This document shows, one piece after another, positions 53,772-64,000 of a stretch of DNA of 64,000 bases (positions are counted from its first letter, which is position 1; every line of letters begins with the position of its first letter). The notes beneath the pieces were generated by a model, which did not search any database, was not told the DNA's origin, and was given only the letters and a program-made list of their open reading frames with translations. Source of the stretch: Syngnathus acus. Its lineage: Eukaryota; Chordata; Actinopteri; Syngnathiformes; Syngnathidae. The stretch covers positions 4,015,501 through 4,079,500 of the forward strand of contig NC_051103.1 in assembly GCF_901709675.1 (NCBI RefSeq). Reading direction: 5' to 3'. The translations under genes were made by a program, and so were the position numbers.

Positions 53772-54649
53772 CCGACGACATCGCAGACGCCGTTTGACGT
53801 CTCGAGTCCAGCGTAGCCCACCGGGTCTATGAAGAGTGGGGACGTTTACATATTATGGGCTGTATGGCTCATCCCCGCCCTTGCCATATACCATTTGTGA
53901 AGACCATAAGCACATTTGCCTTTTCACGGCCCAGCCACTGTGGTTTATTGTGCAGTATTGATGTGTGTGTGTATGCGCGCGTGTGTGAGGACACGACTTG
54001 TGCACTTTAAAAAGAGGTATCATTCTCTTGACATGCGTGCATTTGATGTGTGGACATGTTCATTGGTGCTAATCACGAGAGAAGTGGGTTCCAAAGTGCT
54101 TGCAAAGGTAAATAAAGCGATGCACTTTACTCAAAAAAGCTGTCTGCAGTTTTTCTTACCCATCAAACATCACACTATACCCAAGTGGGATCTTTTATTA
54201 GTGGACGTGATAGACTGCCATTGTTGAAAATATTTTGCATTATATACTGACTCTTGCTTCTCTGGTTCCACACAAAACAATTCTAAGTGTAGACATGCGC
54301 TCGAGCACCACTTGCATAAATCGACCGGCTGTAAACACAATAAATAATAGTAAGATGGTGGTGTAAAATAATTTTCCTACATTTGCATTAGTATGATAGC
54401 AAACACTGGAAGACAACTCTAGGATAGCAGGTCTTCAGGAAAATGATTTTAGTGCAAAGCAGAGTGCAACTTGAATGTGCTGAAGAGGTTGTTTTTGTAG
54501 CCTGAAATGAATCCTGAGATCAAATTCAATAAACCATACTGTAACATCAGATTCACTCAATTCTTGGAGAGACAGAAAGTTGGACGTGAAAACAAATACT
54601 CAATGACATCTCTGTAAGAGATTTAAAAGGTGTAGCGCCTCGCCAGAGG
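53772..54649. other. Tail-to-tail 3' region of fam104a and tepsin
   Basis: A candidate fam104a poly(A) signal AATAAA is at 54111-54116. A minus-strand AATAAA (plus TTTATT at 54194-54199) may serve tepsin, about 450 nt after its stop; the two 3' ends would then nearly meet. No gene is seen. Confidence 0.55.
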
Positions 54650-57381
54650 TCAAGAGTTGAGAAACGAGAAAGCGGACGACTGTTGGCTTCTCTCAGACGA
54701 AGCTAGGGGGTTGGGGTGGTTCTCTTTTAGAGAGTCCTGTAGTGAGTCTGGGTCCACGTGGGACTCGGGAGTCTTTGCCCTGCTCACCAAATTCATACCG
54801 CTGAACAGGGAGAGTCTGGCGGCACATGGCTCAATACCCTCGTCGTCTTGAATGGCAGTCACCTCAGTCCTAATAGGAGCCGGGAGCGGTTTCTCACAGT
54901 TGCCCACAACTAATGGCGAAATGAGTAGTAGGCTGGACGTCTGGTTGACTTGATGACTGTCGCTGGCTGGATCCTGTTTGGGGGCATCGTGAACGCCACC
55001 CATCAGGGCCTTGAACTGTCTCAGGATCTGGTAGAAGCAGATACGAAAAGAAAATATGATCTCCTGTTGAATTATTGTTACTGGCTCGCACACCTTCATG
55101 GATTTGTTGGCCACAGGTCCTGGAGGGCCCTCCGTGAGTTGACGGAGCCGACGTTGCGTTGCTCCAAATATTTGCTCGAGAGACAGAAGGTCGGCAGTCA
55201 TAAGGCAGGCTACAGCGCACAACGCCCTCTGGAGGTCAAAATGAGAAGGACAGTATGAGTTGGTAGTTTACCCAAAAAATGCTTGACAGTATAGATAATG
55301 GTTATTACCATGTTTACAGTGCTGGAGGGATCTTGTAGCCTGTTGGAGAGCAACTCCACCACAACCTCACAGTTAAGAGTGGAGCACCTGACAGGATTCA
55401 ACAAAGGAACTCATGTCAACAACTACAAATGGCTCCACGTGAGTTGAATGAAGTTGCTGTCCGTACTGACTCTTTGGTAAAGTACTGGATCTCCTCATTG
55501 GATAGAAACACTCTGGAGCCTTCCATCAACTTGCTAATGAGCGCCATCTCCTGGCCGCAGTCGCCCAACTGCAACGCTTCAACCCTGTCCGACAGAAAAG
55601 AGACCAACACTTGAAGTCGCGAGTCTTTTTGGTGATTTCGGGTTTCTCTGCTCACCGCTCTGATAGGTCTCCGCTGCTTTCTCTGCTGGCTCCCGATTGG
55701 CTCCCGGTGCACGCCGACTTGCTACCTGCTGAGGCTCTGCTATTGGTGGAGATGTCCTGAGATGAGTTGTGAGAGGAATTGTTGCCGCTGTCAGTCTCTT
55801 CCCAGCCGCCTCCGATCTGCCCTGGACACCGCTGGGTTGATCCTGTAGTGACTAAAAAAAAACATTTCAATGAATTCCCCAAAATAGATTGATCCTGAAA
55901 ATGCTTCGTTTTGGACCTTTAAGTTTGTGAGCAGGCAGGCTGTAGGCACATGCTGGTACAGCTACTTCTATTGGCGCAGATGGCGCCACTACAGCTCGGT
56001 AGTGGTTGTCGTGGAGACGGATGCCCTGGTGTTCCGTCGGGGGAAGGACGGCACTGGCCACTACTTCTGCAGCTTTCTGGATCTTATCTAGAAGTGAGTC
56101 GTTGCCTGTTGAAAAACACAGATCATGTAGTAAGGATGGAAAAAAAAAAAAAAAAGATGTGACTTGAACAAAAAGTGAGTCACCTGTCTCCTGCTTTCCT
56201 GGATTATACCCAAAGCCTTGCATTCCTCCCTTGTGGGGGGCTGCTGATCCCATACCTGAAAAGAGAGCCACATCCAGAAGCAAATTCTGACAAAAATCAG
56301 TCACGTGGTCAAAAATGGTCACTCACCCATTGTTGAAGTTGCCATGTTTAAAGGCAGCACACCAGTTTTCACATAAAATGAATCAGTGAAAAGTAGTCGC
56401 GCAACTTCCTGCAAACAAAGACATGACGGTTTTTTTAACCTTGTGTATTGTTGTGTGTATTATTATTTTACCTGTGCAGTGTTTCTCACTTTCAGATACA
56501 AAGCCGTGCCATGGATGGGATCAGGTGGCCCACTGTATACTTAAAAAAAAAAAAAAAAGAATATTCATGTTATTGCAGGCACAGAAGGGACTCATCAAAG
56601 GTCCAACCTGATGCCTGCTGAATGAAGGTGGAATTCCTCCTGAGTTCAGTGAGGAAATGTTTGGAGCCATGGCCACACAAATGAACAAAGATCTTCAGCA
56701 CCTGAAACACAAGAAATAACATTATTGGAATAAATACATGGAGATTCTATATAATCTACAAAGTGATTCACCTTGAGTTTGACATGACAAGACTCAACCT
56801 GAAGCCTCTCTAGCAGGTACTCCAATAAACATTGATCATTTGCCAAAGACTCGTGGGAGATTTCTGCAAAGGGATGACAGTTAAGGGCTTTTAATGACAT
56901 GGTAGATTACTTCTTAATTTAAAGTTTCTGCAAAATGGGCTGCCAAAGGATACTTCCGATTTCTTGGAAAATGTACCCAGGACAAGGGCTCTCATCATCT
57001 GCTGTCGCCTTCATCAAAGTCGGGACCTTCAGTAGAGAGTGGAAAGAGAAATTAGGTTTGTTTACACGTAAATTCACGAGTCTTCAGTTAATCCAAGAAA
57101 GAAAATGTCAGTTGTCGTGTTGCACATCATGCACCTGCTCCTTTGAAACTATGACAACACGCAATGATGAGTAAAAATGACAATAATTTATACTGTCAGT
57201 TTAAATTAGCAGGGTGTGTTGCTAGTAGCTAATGGCATAGCCAGATAGCCTCTGTGACACGTAGACAAAATGCCAAATGCGCCAGCGAGCGATTCGTTAA
57301 TGCACGATTTAATAACGGATGATCAAAACAACTGTCACTTACTTTCTGAAGGAAAGCTAACCGTTCCATGAAAGAAGCCAT
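54650..57381 (-). CDS. tepsin: Tepsin, AP-4 accessory protein (ENTH and VHS-like domains)
   Basis: Tepsin associates with the AP-4 coat at the trans-Golgi network. The product begins MASFMERLAFLQKVPTLMKA, an ENTH-like domain that continues DESPCPGYIFQEI, ISHESLANDQCLLEYLLERL and ESCHVKLKV. A Gly/Ser-rich linker includes GMQGFGYNPGKQE and GGGWEETDSGNNSSHNSSQD, then the second, VHS-like domain (SGASRESSGDLSERVEALQL, CSTLNCEVVVELLSNRLQ, ALCAVACLMTADLLSLEQIF). Near the C-terminus are both AP-4 binding motifs: LSLFSGMNLVS (about 54782-54814, beta4-type LFxGMxL) and the terminal SSAFSFLNS (epsilon-type). The human order of domains and motifs is conserved. It is divergent from ndufaf8, as in human 17q25.3. 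Confidence 0.94.
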
Positions 57382-57965
57382 GATTTAGCAATTGTAGCTG
57401 CGGGTTACTCATTTTTCAGTGGACCACAGTGGAGGTGGGGCTGGTTGTGACAGCTAGCCAATCAGAGGACAGGACGTCAACATTCGGAATAAAATTCAAT
57501 TGGCTGTTGAGATAACCAAAACAACCAATCGTTGAAGGGTAGACTTTTGGTGGAAATAAAAACGAGTAAATCAGAATCCGGAAATAGTATAGCCCATCAG
57601 GTATTTTTATTTTTTATTACTTATTAATTTTAAAAACATATTGAGTTAGTTAGTTGTGACGTCCGTTTTGGAAACGCCCAAAAAGCCAAGACAACCAATC
57701 ATAAAAGGCAGAACGGCTAGGTTCTTGATTGACAAACACAGGAGCGAATCAAATTGTAGGATGTTCGCTGCGTTCTTGTTACGCATGTAACGTAATGGCG
57801 GCGTCCGTATAGTTACGAAGTCATGTATTTTTCTGTTTCTTAATATTTAAAAGAAATATTTGACACATTAAGGGGCAAACGAGGAGTTAGTAAACTTCCC
57901 CGAACCTTCGGGTTCTTACTATTGCAAGGCTGAGATAAAACAATTGCTGTTTCAGTCACAACATC
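57382..57965. promoter_or_regulatory. Bidirectional promoter region of tepsin and ndufaf8
   Basis: 584 bp separate the divergent start codons. CCAAT boxes are at 57458-57462, 57525-57529 and 57695-57699, with one inverted (ATTGG) at 57499-57503. No TATA box is evident, the usual make-up of housekeeping bidirectional promoters. Confidence 0.65.
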
Positions 57966-58394
57966 ATGTCAGGGTCAAATGTTTGGCATCGTAGCCGAGA
58001 TAAGTTGAGACGTTTTTCAGAATTCTTTGCGCAATGTTCGGAGGAGGTAAGCAGTGATAGATTTCTCATCGCTGTGCATGAAATTTCTTGCATTGAATCT
58101 ACAACTTGTATGTGTGAATTTATTGTCTGCGAGTGCATGTTTAACAGAAATGATGACTATTATTTATTGCGTTGTTTATTGTCCTATGATTGTATTCCAG
58201 GCATCAATTTATGGCAAATGTGTTGCAGCGACCACAACAAACAGACAAGAATTGAAGAAAGACCAATGTGCTAAAGAATTTGCAGCCCTCAAGATGTGTT
58301 TTGAAAATGCTGTAAGTAATTTAGTCTACAATTGTTCTACAGGGCCCCTTTATTGACAACTGTTTTGTTCCAGGCCAAGAAACACTCCAGATGA
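57966..58394 (+). CDS. ndufaf8: NDUFAF8, mitochondrial complex I assembly factor
   Basis: NDUFAF8 is a small intermembrane-space/matrix twin CX9C protein that stabilises NDUFAF5 during complex I assembly. Three exons (57966-58046, 58201-58311, 58374-58394) encode about 70 residues, starting MSGSNVWHRSRDKLRRFSEF and ending AKKHSR. The twin CX9C motifs are complete: C-SEEASIYGK-C (spanning the first intron) and C-AKEFAALKM-C. Length, intron positions and adjacency to tepsin match human. It is too short to be found by length alone; splicing and the Cys spacing make the case. Confidence 0.93.
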
Positions 58395-59315
58395 GTGGAA
58401 AATCCGGATTTGCAATAAAGTCAACAGACGACTTGTCAGACTCAGAAAAGGACTATACGTCACGTAAAAAAATAAAAACATTTGAATGACCATTTTGATA
58501 AACTGAGTGATGAATAGAGCTGTCTCGCAGTTCTGAAGTTCTGGGTTCGAATCTCATCCTATGCCTTTAGGTTTATGAGTGGTTGTCCATGTGTCCTGAT
58601 TTGCTGGTCCTAAGCATACCCCCCAAAAAACGAATCACACAATTTTGTGACAGAGCCTTTATTATCATCTGAATACACATAAAAGCATTGTAAATAGAAA
58701 AATAGTCAAAAAAATACATTTGTACAAAAACGATGCATGTGCTGATGAAATGTTTTGAACTACATTTCTGATATAATACTGATACTTGTCCAAAATATCG
58801 ACAGCAAAAATAGCTGACATGTCCGTTGCTGCGCATGGATTACAAGACACAGAAATCAAAGAGGAAAATAGAAAGTAACTTCAATAAACCATACAAAAAT
58901 GTTTTACCTTTAATAGAACAGGCAGTCCCAGCATGATGTTGAATTGAGACTCAAAATTAATGAATTATATTTACAGTATTTACATCTCAACTTGGAGGGG
59001 AGGGGGGAGAAAACAAGTATGGGCAAATTAAACTTATAACAGTCAATAGAATCGATTTGCATAGATTTATGTACATTTAAACAATTTAATAATCACTCAA
59101 ATTCTGCCCCACGAGATAATAAGTTAATATGTACAAACTAATAAGGACTGGACAATTTCAACATTCGCCGCATAAAGTCTTTCAATATAACTTAGAAAAA
59201 AAATTCAACTCACACCTGGAAGGCACCACTGCATCTGTGAAGGCAAGCTAATCTAAGGCAACGACTTGTATATCTGGAGGCTGTCCAGGTAGAAGTGGAA
59301 AAGAGAATGTTTGAG
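58395..59315. other. Tail-to-tail 3' region of ndufaf8 and slc38a10
   Basis: ndufaf8 has an AATAAA at 58414-58419, only about 20 nt after its stop. A minus-strand AATAAA (plus TTTATT at 58658-58663) is a candidate slc38a10 signal about 650 nt from its stop. A fish dispersed repeat fragment lies between the two. Confidence 0.55.
58516..58612 (+). repeat. tRNA-like dispersed repeat fragment (internally deleted)
   Basis: CTCGCAGTTCTGAAGTTCTG followed by GGGTTCGAATCTC (a B-box-like sequence) and GTGGTTGTCCATGTGTCCTG resembles a widespread fish repeat with a tRNA-like head; the middle of the usual unit is missing. Class is uncertain. Confidence 0.5.
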
Positions 59316-62300
59316 TTATTTCATCTTCTTGTCCTCTGAGGCCTGCTTAATCTGCCGCGAGTGCACCATGGCCCCCGCGAGCAGCTTCTCCTCCAGGGCT
59401 ACGTGCAGGTCGGGCCCCCCCAGCTCCAGCAGGGGCTCCAGCCCATGCACGGCCCTGGGCACCTCGGGAGCCCCCGCGTCTTGGACGGGTCCCAGGGCCC
59501 GGCGCCTCCGCTTTAGATCCAGCTCTCCCTCGTCGTCCGCCTTCTCGTGGGAGCCCCGAGGGCGAGCTTGGGCTTTGACCGGCTCGGCTTTGCCGTCCTC
59601 TCCCGGGTCCGCCCGAGCGGCAACTTCCTGTTTGAGGTCCCGTCCTCCTTTCTTCAAAGCTTCGCTGTCTTCATTGGAAGCCCCCTGTGCGGCGTTGCCG
59701 GCGTTTTGGGCTTCTTTGGCTCGCTCCAGCGCCTCTTGTTCTTTTTTCTCAAGCAAAGCTTTGCCCGCTTTTTCAATCTCCTGCTGGCGTCTCTCTTCGG
59801 CGGCCTTCTCCTGCGCTAATTTCTCTTTCTCCAGCTTCTCTCTCATCTCCCTCTCCTGTCGTTCCTTTTCCACCCGAGCCTGCACTTCTCTCTCGATCTT
59901 CTCCCTCTCAAGTCGCTCCTGCTCTCTGGCCAGCTTTGCCTCCCGCTCCAGCTGTTCTTTTTCTAATCTTTCTTGTTCCGCTCTCTTGTCCTCCAGCGCC
60001 GCCGCTTTTTCCTTCTTCTCCCGCTCGAGCTGTTCCAGTCTGGCTTGGGCCTCGCTTTCCATCTTCTGTTTTTCATCATCCAGCTTGTTGTCTTCATCCC
60101 TGACAATTTGTTCCTTTGGCTGGTAGACCTCGGGTACTTTCCTCAGGAGAGGCACTCCTCTCGCCCCCAGCTCGCTCTGCTGATGGGACTCGACCGCGTT
60201 GTTCTCTTTGTAAGGCGCCGGAGGAGCTACCTTGGCTAGCTCGGGTGCTTTGCCTTCAATCTGAACAAGATTCGGCAGCGCGGCGGCGGCGCCGGCAACT
60301 TGCGGCGCCCCGGCGTCTGCCGGCTCCTCGGGCTGCTGCGCATCTGAGACCAGGGCTGAATCTCTGGGCTTCCCTGCTCCTCCTTCTGCTTCCTCCGCGT
60401 GCTCCTGGAGTTCTGAGGGAGCAGCACATTTCACGGATGAACATTAGATTTCAAAATCTAAATCCACAAGACAATACACAAAACATACCGCCTGGCTGCT
60501 TCTGATGAATTTCTTTGTGCTGCTCTTCTATGACTGCCAGAAGCTTTTCCTGCTGATCAAGAAGTCTCTTCTGTTGCTCCTGCTGCTCCTTGATGACCTG
60601 CAGCAGTACGGCGTGGTCCAGCTGGCCTTCTACAAGGACGGAGACAGCGACTTAAAAGGAGGCCGTGGAAGGAAAGAACGACCGAGGGTGATGAATGCAT
60701 CATTTGATCAAAATCTACGCTAACATATCGAAACACTACAAGGACTACGTTAGACGACTGGGAATGGTGAGTTTAGTCCATCACACGTGTCGCTATATTA
60801 TTACAATCAATATGGACAATAAATAGTGAGTTTTGAGATTTTTTAGTGATAGACCAAGACACGGTGGAGCGGGAGGGATGTCATACCTGCAACCAGCTTT
60901 TTTATCACTGTGATCCGGCAGAGAAAGGAGCAAAGAGGTAAAGATTGAAGAGGAGACAGAAAGGAGGGGAGGGGGGGAGCAGAAGTCAATAACAAAATGA
61001 GAAAGCGCCAAAATAAAAATAAATGCCAAGCGTGTATCCTGCATTGTCAGAGAAAGGTTCAGCTTCCCCAAATTTATCTTTACAAAGTGCAATAAGCAAG
61101 AAGGGATCAAAGCGGTGACAAAAGAAGCAAAGAGTGATTAAAAGTGGCAAACACAAACATTTAACTGGAAACTGTCTTCACGTATTCATTCATTGTGAAT
61201 AAATTCAACGTGTAATTTGCACTCACCGTCCATTTTCTCATCTCCGGCGGCATCTTTGCCGTCAGCGGCTTGAGCGTCTTCAACAGCAGATGGCGCTACA
61301 ATCACATCAAGGTATCAAGCTTGGAGCGCTTTTCCGACTTTGAGCCACAGATTTTGACGTTGGCCTCATCTACTCACGTTTGCCTGCAGCCTCGACGGCT
61401 TTGTCCGCTTTGTCTTCATCGGCGTGTACGGCGAGCACGTCTTTGGCCACATCGAGCTTCTCCGCTTCTTTTGGGGGTACAACTTCCTGTTTCTTCTCTG
61501 CTGACTTTTCAAGCACCTCATTGGACAGGTCCTCCTTCTTCACAACCACGACTGCAGGCTTGAGGACGTTTTCCTCGCTCTCTTCAATTTTCACGGCATC
61601 TTGACCTCCGCCTGGCTCTTGACCTCGTTTGTGCTCTTCCTCCATTGTTTTCATCGCCTCCTCCAACTCGGCATTGTTCTTCCTGCTGTCTACGTGGACC
61701 TCGTCACGCGGGATGGGCGGCTCATGGCGGTGGGCTTCTCCCTCCGGCATGGCTACACCTGGGCGGACAGACAAGTGGGATTCCACGTCGTGTTCTGACC
61801 CGGGTTCAGTTTTCTTACCTGCATCGGGGCGGTCCAACTGCACCTCCTCCTCCTTCTTGCTGTCGGGAAGTTCCACGGGTCCTTTAATCTGGGGGGGTTC
61901 CACCGGCTGCCTTTTGTTAGGTTGGAGCTCATCCACTGCCGGGAGCTCAGGCTTATCGATGTCGATTGCTTTCACATTAGCAAGGTCCTCTACGTGCGGA
62001 CAAATAAAATAAAATTACTTTTCTAATTTGGCACACATAGGCAATAATACAATTCTACGCCGATGACGTCACATTTAAATCTGAGCAGCTCTCACCACTA
62101 GGTGGCAGTTCAATACATGGACAAAAAAAGCAAATTGCAGCAATGGCATTGAGATGAAATGGAGGTGACTAACAGGAAACGAGTGCGAGAGACATTTAAG
62201 TTGATATTGACGAAAAAAAACGAAACTATCAGGAACCTCAGCACATCAACTTTCTTTCTTACCTCCAGTTGCTTTCTCTGGCAAACTAATATTTCCTTCT

Positions 62301-64000
62301 TTCCTTGATATAGACGCAGCTTAAAGGCCTTTTTGAGGCGCCCAGGGGGATATTGGAAGAAGGTAGGTAATGACGGAATTTGTTGGGGAGGGGGGGGGAA
62401 GGGTGTCGAGAGGAAATGAGGGAGTGGGGGTGCCGAGAAAATTGCCTCGGTCTGAAGGGCATCACTCTTGCTCCATCAATGTCACACGCTCAGAGATGCT
62501 CAGAGATACTATCAAAGTCTTATCTTCTTGCCCGGCCTGTCTCCCTATCAGTCATTCTGTTGGGCATGAGATGAGAAATAATGTGTATTTTTTTTTTTTC
62601 TTCTTCTTACTACTGGATCGCAATTTCCTTACATTGCTTGGACCCGGATAAAAATGTTAGCGTCATTAGTGAAGGTGTTAAAGCCACCGATGTCGTGGCT
62701 TACCGTGCAGCTCAATGATGTTGGATATTTGCATGTTGCTCTTGTCGGCTGCTGGAGGAGGAGGCGGAGCTTGGGCTTTGGGGCCTTGGGCTGAGATGGA
62801 CAATGTGGTGAAAGTGCTGATGAGAAGGATGCCCAGACCCACGCAAAGCACGAGCTATTGGAGAGGATAAGAAACTCTTAGTTGACTTTCAAAAATGTTG
62901 CTACAAGATGTCTGGCACCTGAGCGATGATGCTGCTCTTCTGGATCTTCCTGTAGATCAGAGCGGGGCATATGAAACAGATGAGGCTACCCATAGTGGCT
63001 CCAGTCAGACCCAAAATGGTTTCCACTAAAGAGACACAGAAGCAGACAAGTTGACAATGTAGTCCTACAATGCCTTCCAATCAGCAATGATGTCACAATG
63101 GCAAAAAAGGGGAGTTGCCTCTTGCTCCCCAAATGCATGCTCCTTATCTGTAGCGCCATTCAACTGCCATTCACAATCAGCCGCCGCCCAGCCCCTCACT
63201 CTGGGCTCGCGTCCCTGGCATCCAACTCCTGGCGGCAGACCGCCCTCGGCCCACCCCCTGGATCCGTCCACTGAGTTGGCTGGATGTCAGACACCCGAAA
63301 GGCATCGCTTATCCAGAGGACGGACATCATATTGTCTCCCTCAGATTTAGTGTCTGTTCTCCCCCGGGGTCCTTACCTCCCTTCTCCTCAGTCTATTAGT
63401 CTGATTAGAAACACAAAGAGCCAAGCACAGTGGTTTTTTTTTTTTTTCCTTTTGCAGCGGCCAACCTATCAAAGGTTTAACACGCAGTGGCCATAAAAAG
63501 GATGAATGCAAGAAAACTCTTTCTAACAGTTACAACTCTTGCGCCATTTTGGAACCGTGAGCGGGACCAATTCAGACCTGATGCCGAGTCAGCGACATTG
63601 CCGCCGTGCGTACGTGGAACTGCCGCGAATAACACTCGCCCCACCCCCCAACCGCTGTCTACCCGTCTGAAAGGAGATAAAAGTTAGAGCCCTGATTTAA
63701 GGACTGCGTTGCGGTGTGACAGTCACTGGCTCATAAAGTCACATTCGCACGGGTCGTTAAAGTGTCCCAGTGACTCTGCCCACACAAAGAAACACGTGCA
63801 CCTTTCCAGACCTCCAGTCAATGAAACACACACACACACACACGGTGACTGTACCGTTGGGGATGAGGATGCCTCCCAACATGGTGCCAAACACGATGCT
63901 GAGCGTGATCATCTTGAAGCGAAGAGGGGGCATGTACCCGCCGGCTGCGAACGTGCCGTCTTTTTGCTGCGAGGGGTTGACAAGAAGACAAACTTAAGAC
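59316..64000 (-). CDS. slc38a10: SLC38A10, sodium-coupled amino-acid transporter family (3' part; gene truncated by window edge)
   Basis: Only the C-terminal half is in the window. The rightmost coding exon (minus, about 63852-63966) reads [20 protein letters not shown] then [16 protein letters not shown], the late transmembrane region. The next gives [20 protein letters not shown], then a further TM exon ([20 protein letters not shown]). The long cytosolic tail follows: [56 protein letters not shown], then a charged helical exon (60430-59316) ending [16 protein letters not shown]. These blocks match human SLC38A10, whose role is amino-acid transport/sensing in secretory membranes. The start codon and first helices lie beyond 64000. 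The tail has a Glu/Lys/Arg-rich run absent, as far as I recall, from human. Confidence 0.93.
62095..62108 (+). promoter_or_regulatory. CTCF-like site in an slc38a10 intron
   Basis: CCACTAGGTGGCAG matches CCASYAGRKGGCRS at all 14 positions. Resemblance only; binding is not shown. Confidence 0.5.
63825..63843. repeat. (CA)n microsatellite
   Basis: A short CA run in an slc38a10 intron next to a coding exon's splice donor. Confidence 0.85.

Noticed and set aside
58516-58612. Possible tRNA gene at GGGTTCGAATC
   Set aside because: Only the B-box-like part is present and the rest matches a dispersed repeat tail; no cloverleaf.
59311-60126. 271-codon Ser/Ala-rich plus-strand open frame
   Set aside because: It is the antisense of the charged slc38a10 exon; the biased codons of a Glu/Lys/Arg-rich helix leave the opposite strand open. 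No known domain and the minus frame matches SLC38A10 at its C-terminus.

Overview
This is an intron-rich eukaryotic window and almost certainly comes from a teleost fish. Every recognisable gene is a vertebrate gene. Introns are short (often 70-150 bp), intergenic gaps are compact, AT-rich microsatellites are common, and the dispersed repeats are fish-like hAT MITEs and a tRNA-like repeat. The species cannot be named from the sequence. There is no operon, phage, CRISPR or other prokaryotic feature, and I found no rRNA gene or functional tRNA gene.

Layout, left to right: 1-4.5 kb has no recognisable gene, then a palindromic hairpin and a hAT-type MITE. kat7 (MYST histone acetyltransferase, minus) is divergent from ptges3l (p23-like co-chaperone, plus). 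aarsd1 (alanyl-tRNA editing factor, plus) follows and meets a large myoferlin-like ferlin gene (minus, 12.6 kb) tail to tail. A 4.2-kb AT-rich microsatellite region leads to fam20a (secretory-pathway pseudokinase, plus), which is tail to tail with prkar1a (PKA regulatory subunit RI-alpha, minus). prkar1a is divergent from wipi1 (PROPPIN autophagy protein, plus). arsg (lysosomal arylsulfatase G, minus) is divergent from slc16a6 (monocarboxylate transporter 7, plus). amz2 (archaemetzincin-2, minus) is divergent from fam104a/vcf1 (plus). tepsin (AP-4 accessory protein, minus) is divergent from ndufaf8 (twin CX9C complex I assembly factor, plus). slc38a10 (minus) runs off the right edge, so its 5' part is missing.

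The genes do not form one pathway. What unites them is linkage: from established knowledge of the human map, all except the ferlin have orthologues on human chromosome 17q, in blocks from 17q21, 17q24.2, 17q25.1 and 17q25.3. The window is therefore a rearranged mosaic of one ancestral chromosome, joined through head-to-head promoters and very short tail-to-tail 3' ends.

No clearly new biological system was found. The most interesting local signals are: a 75-bp tandem duplication of a splice donor in kat7 that could add 25 residues in frame to the HAT domain; loss in kat7 of the N-terminal segment that carries mitotic phosphosites in the human protein; two perfect CRE sites in the prkar1a upstream region; complementary pentanucleotide arrays arranged as an inverted repeat; a stop codon embedded in a poly(A) signal in aarsd1; and a long charged helix in fish slc38a10. 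Gene spans below run from start codon to stop codon and include introns.
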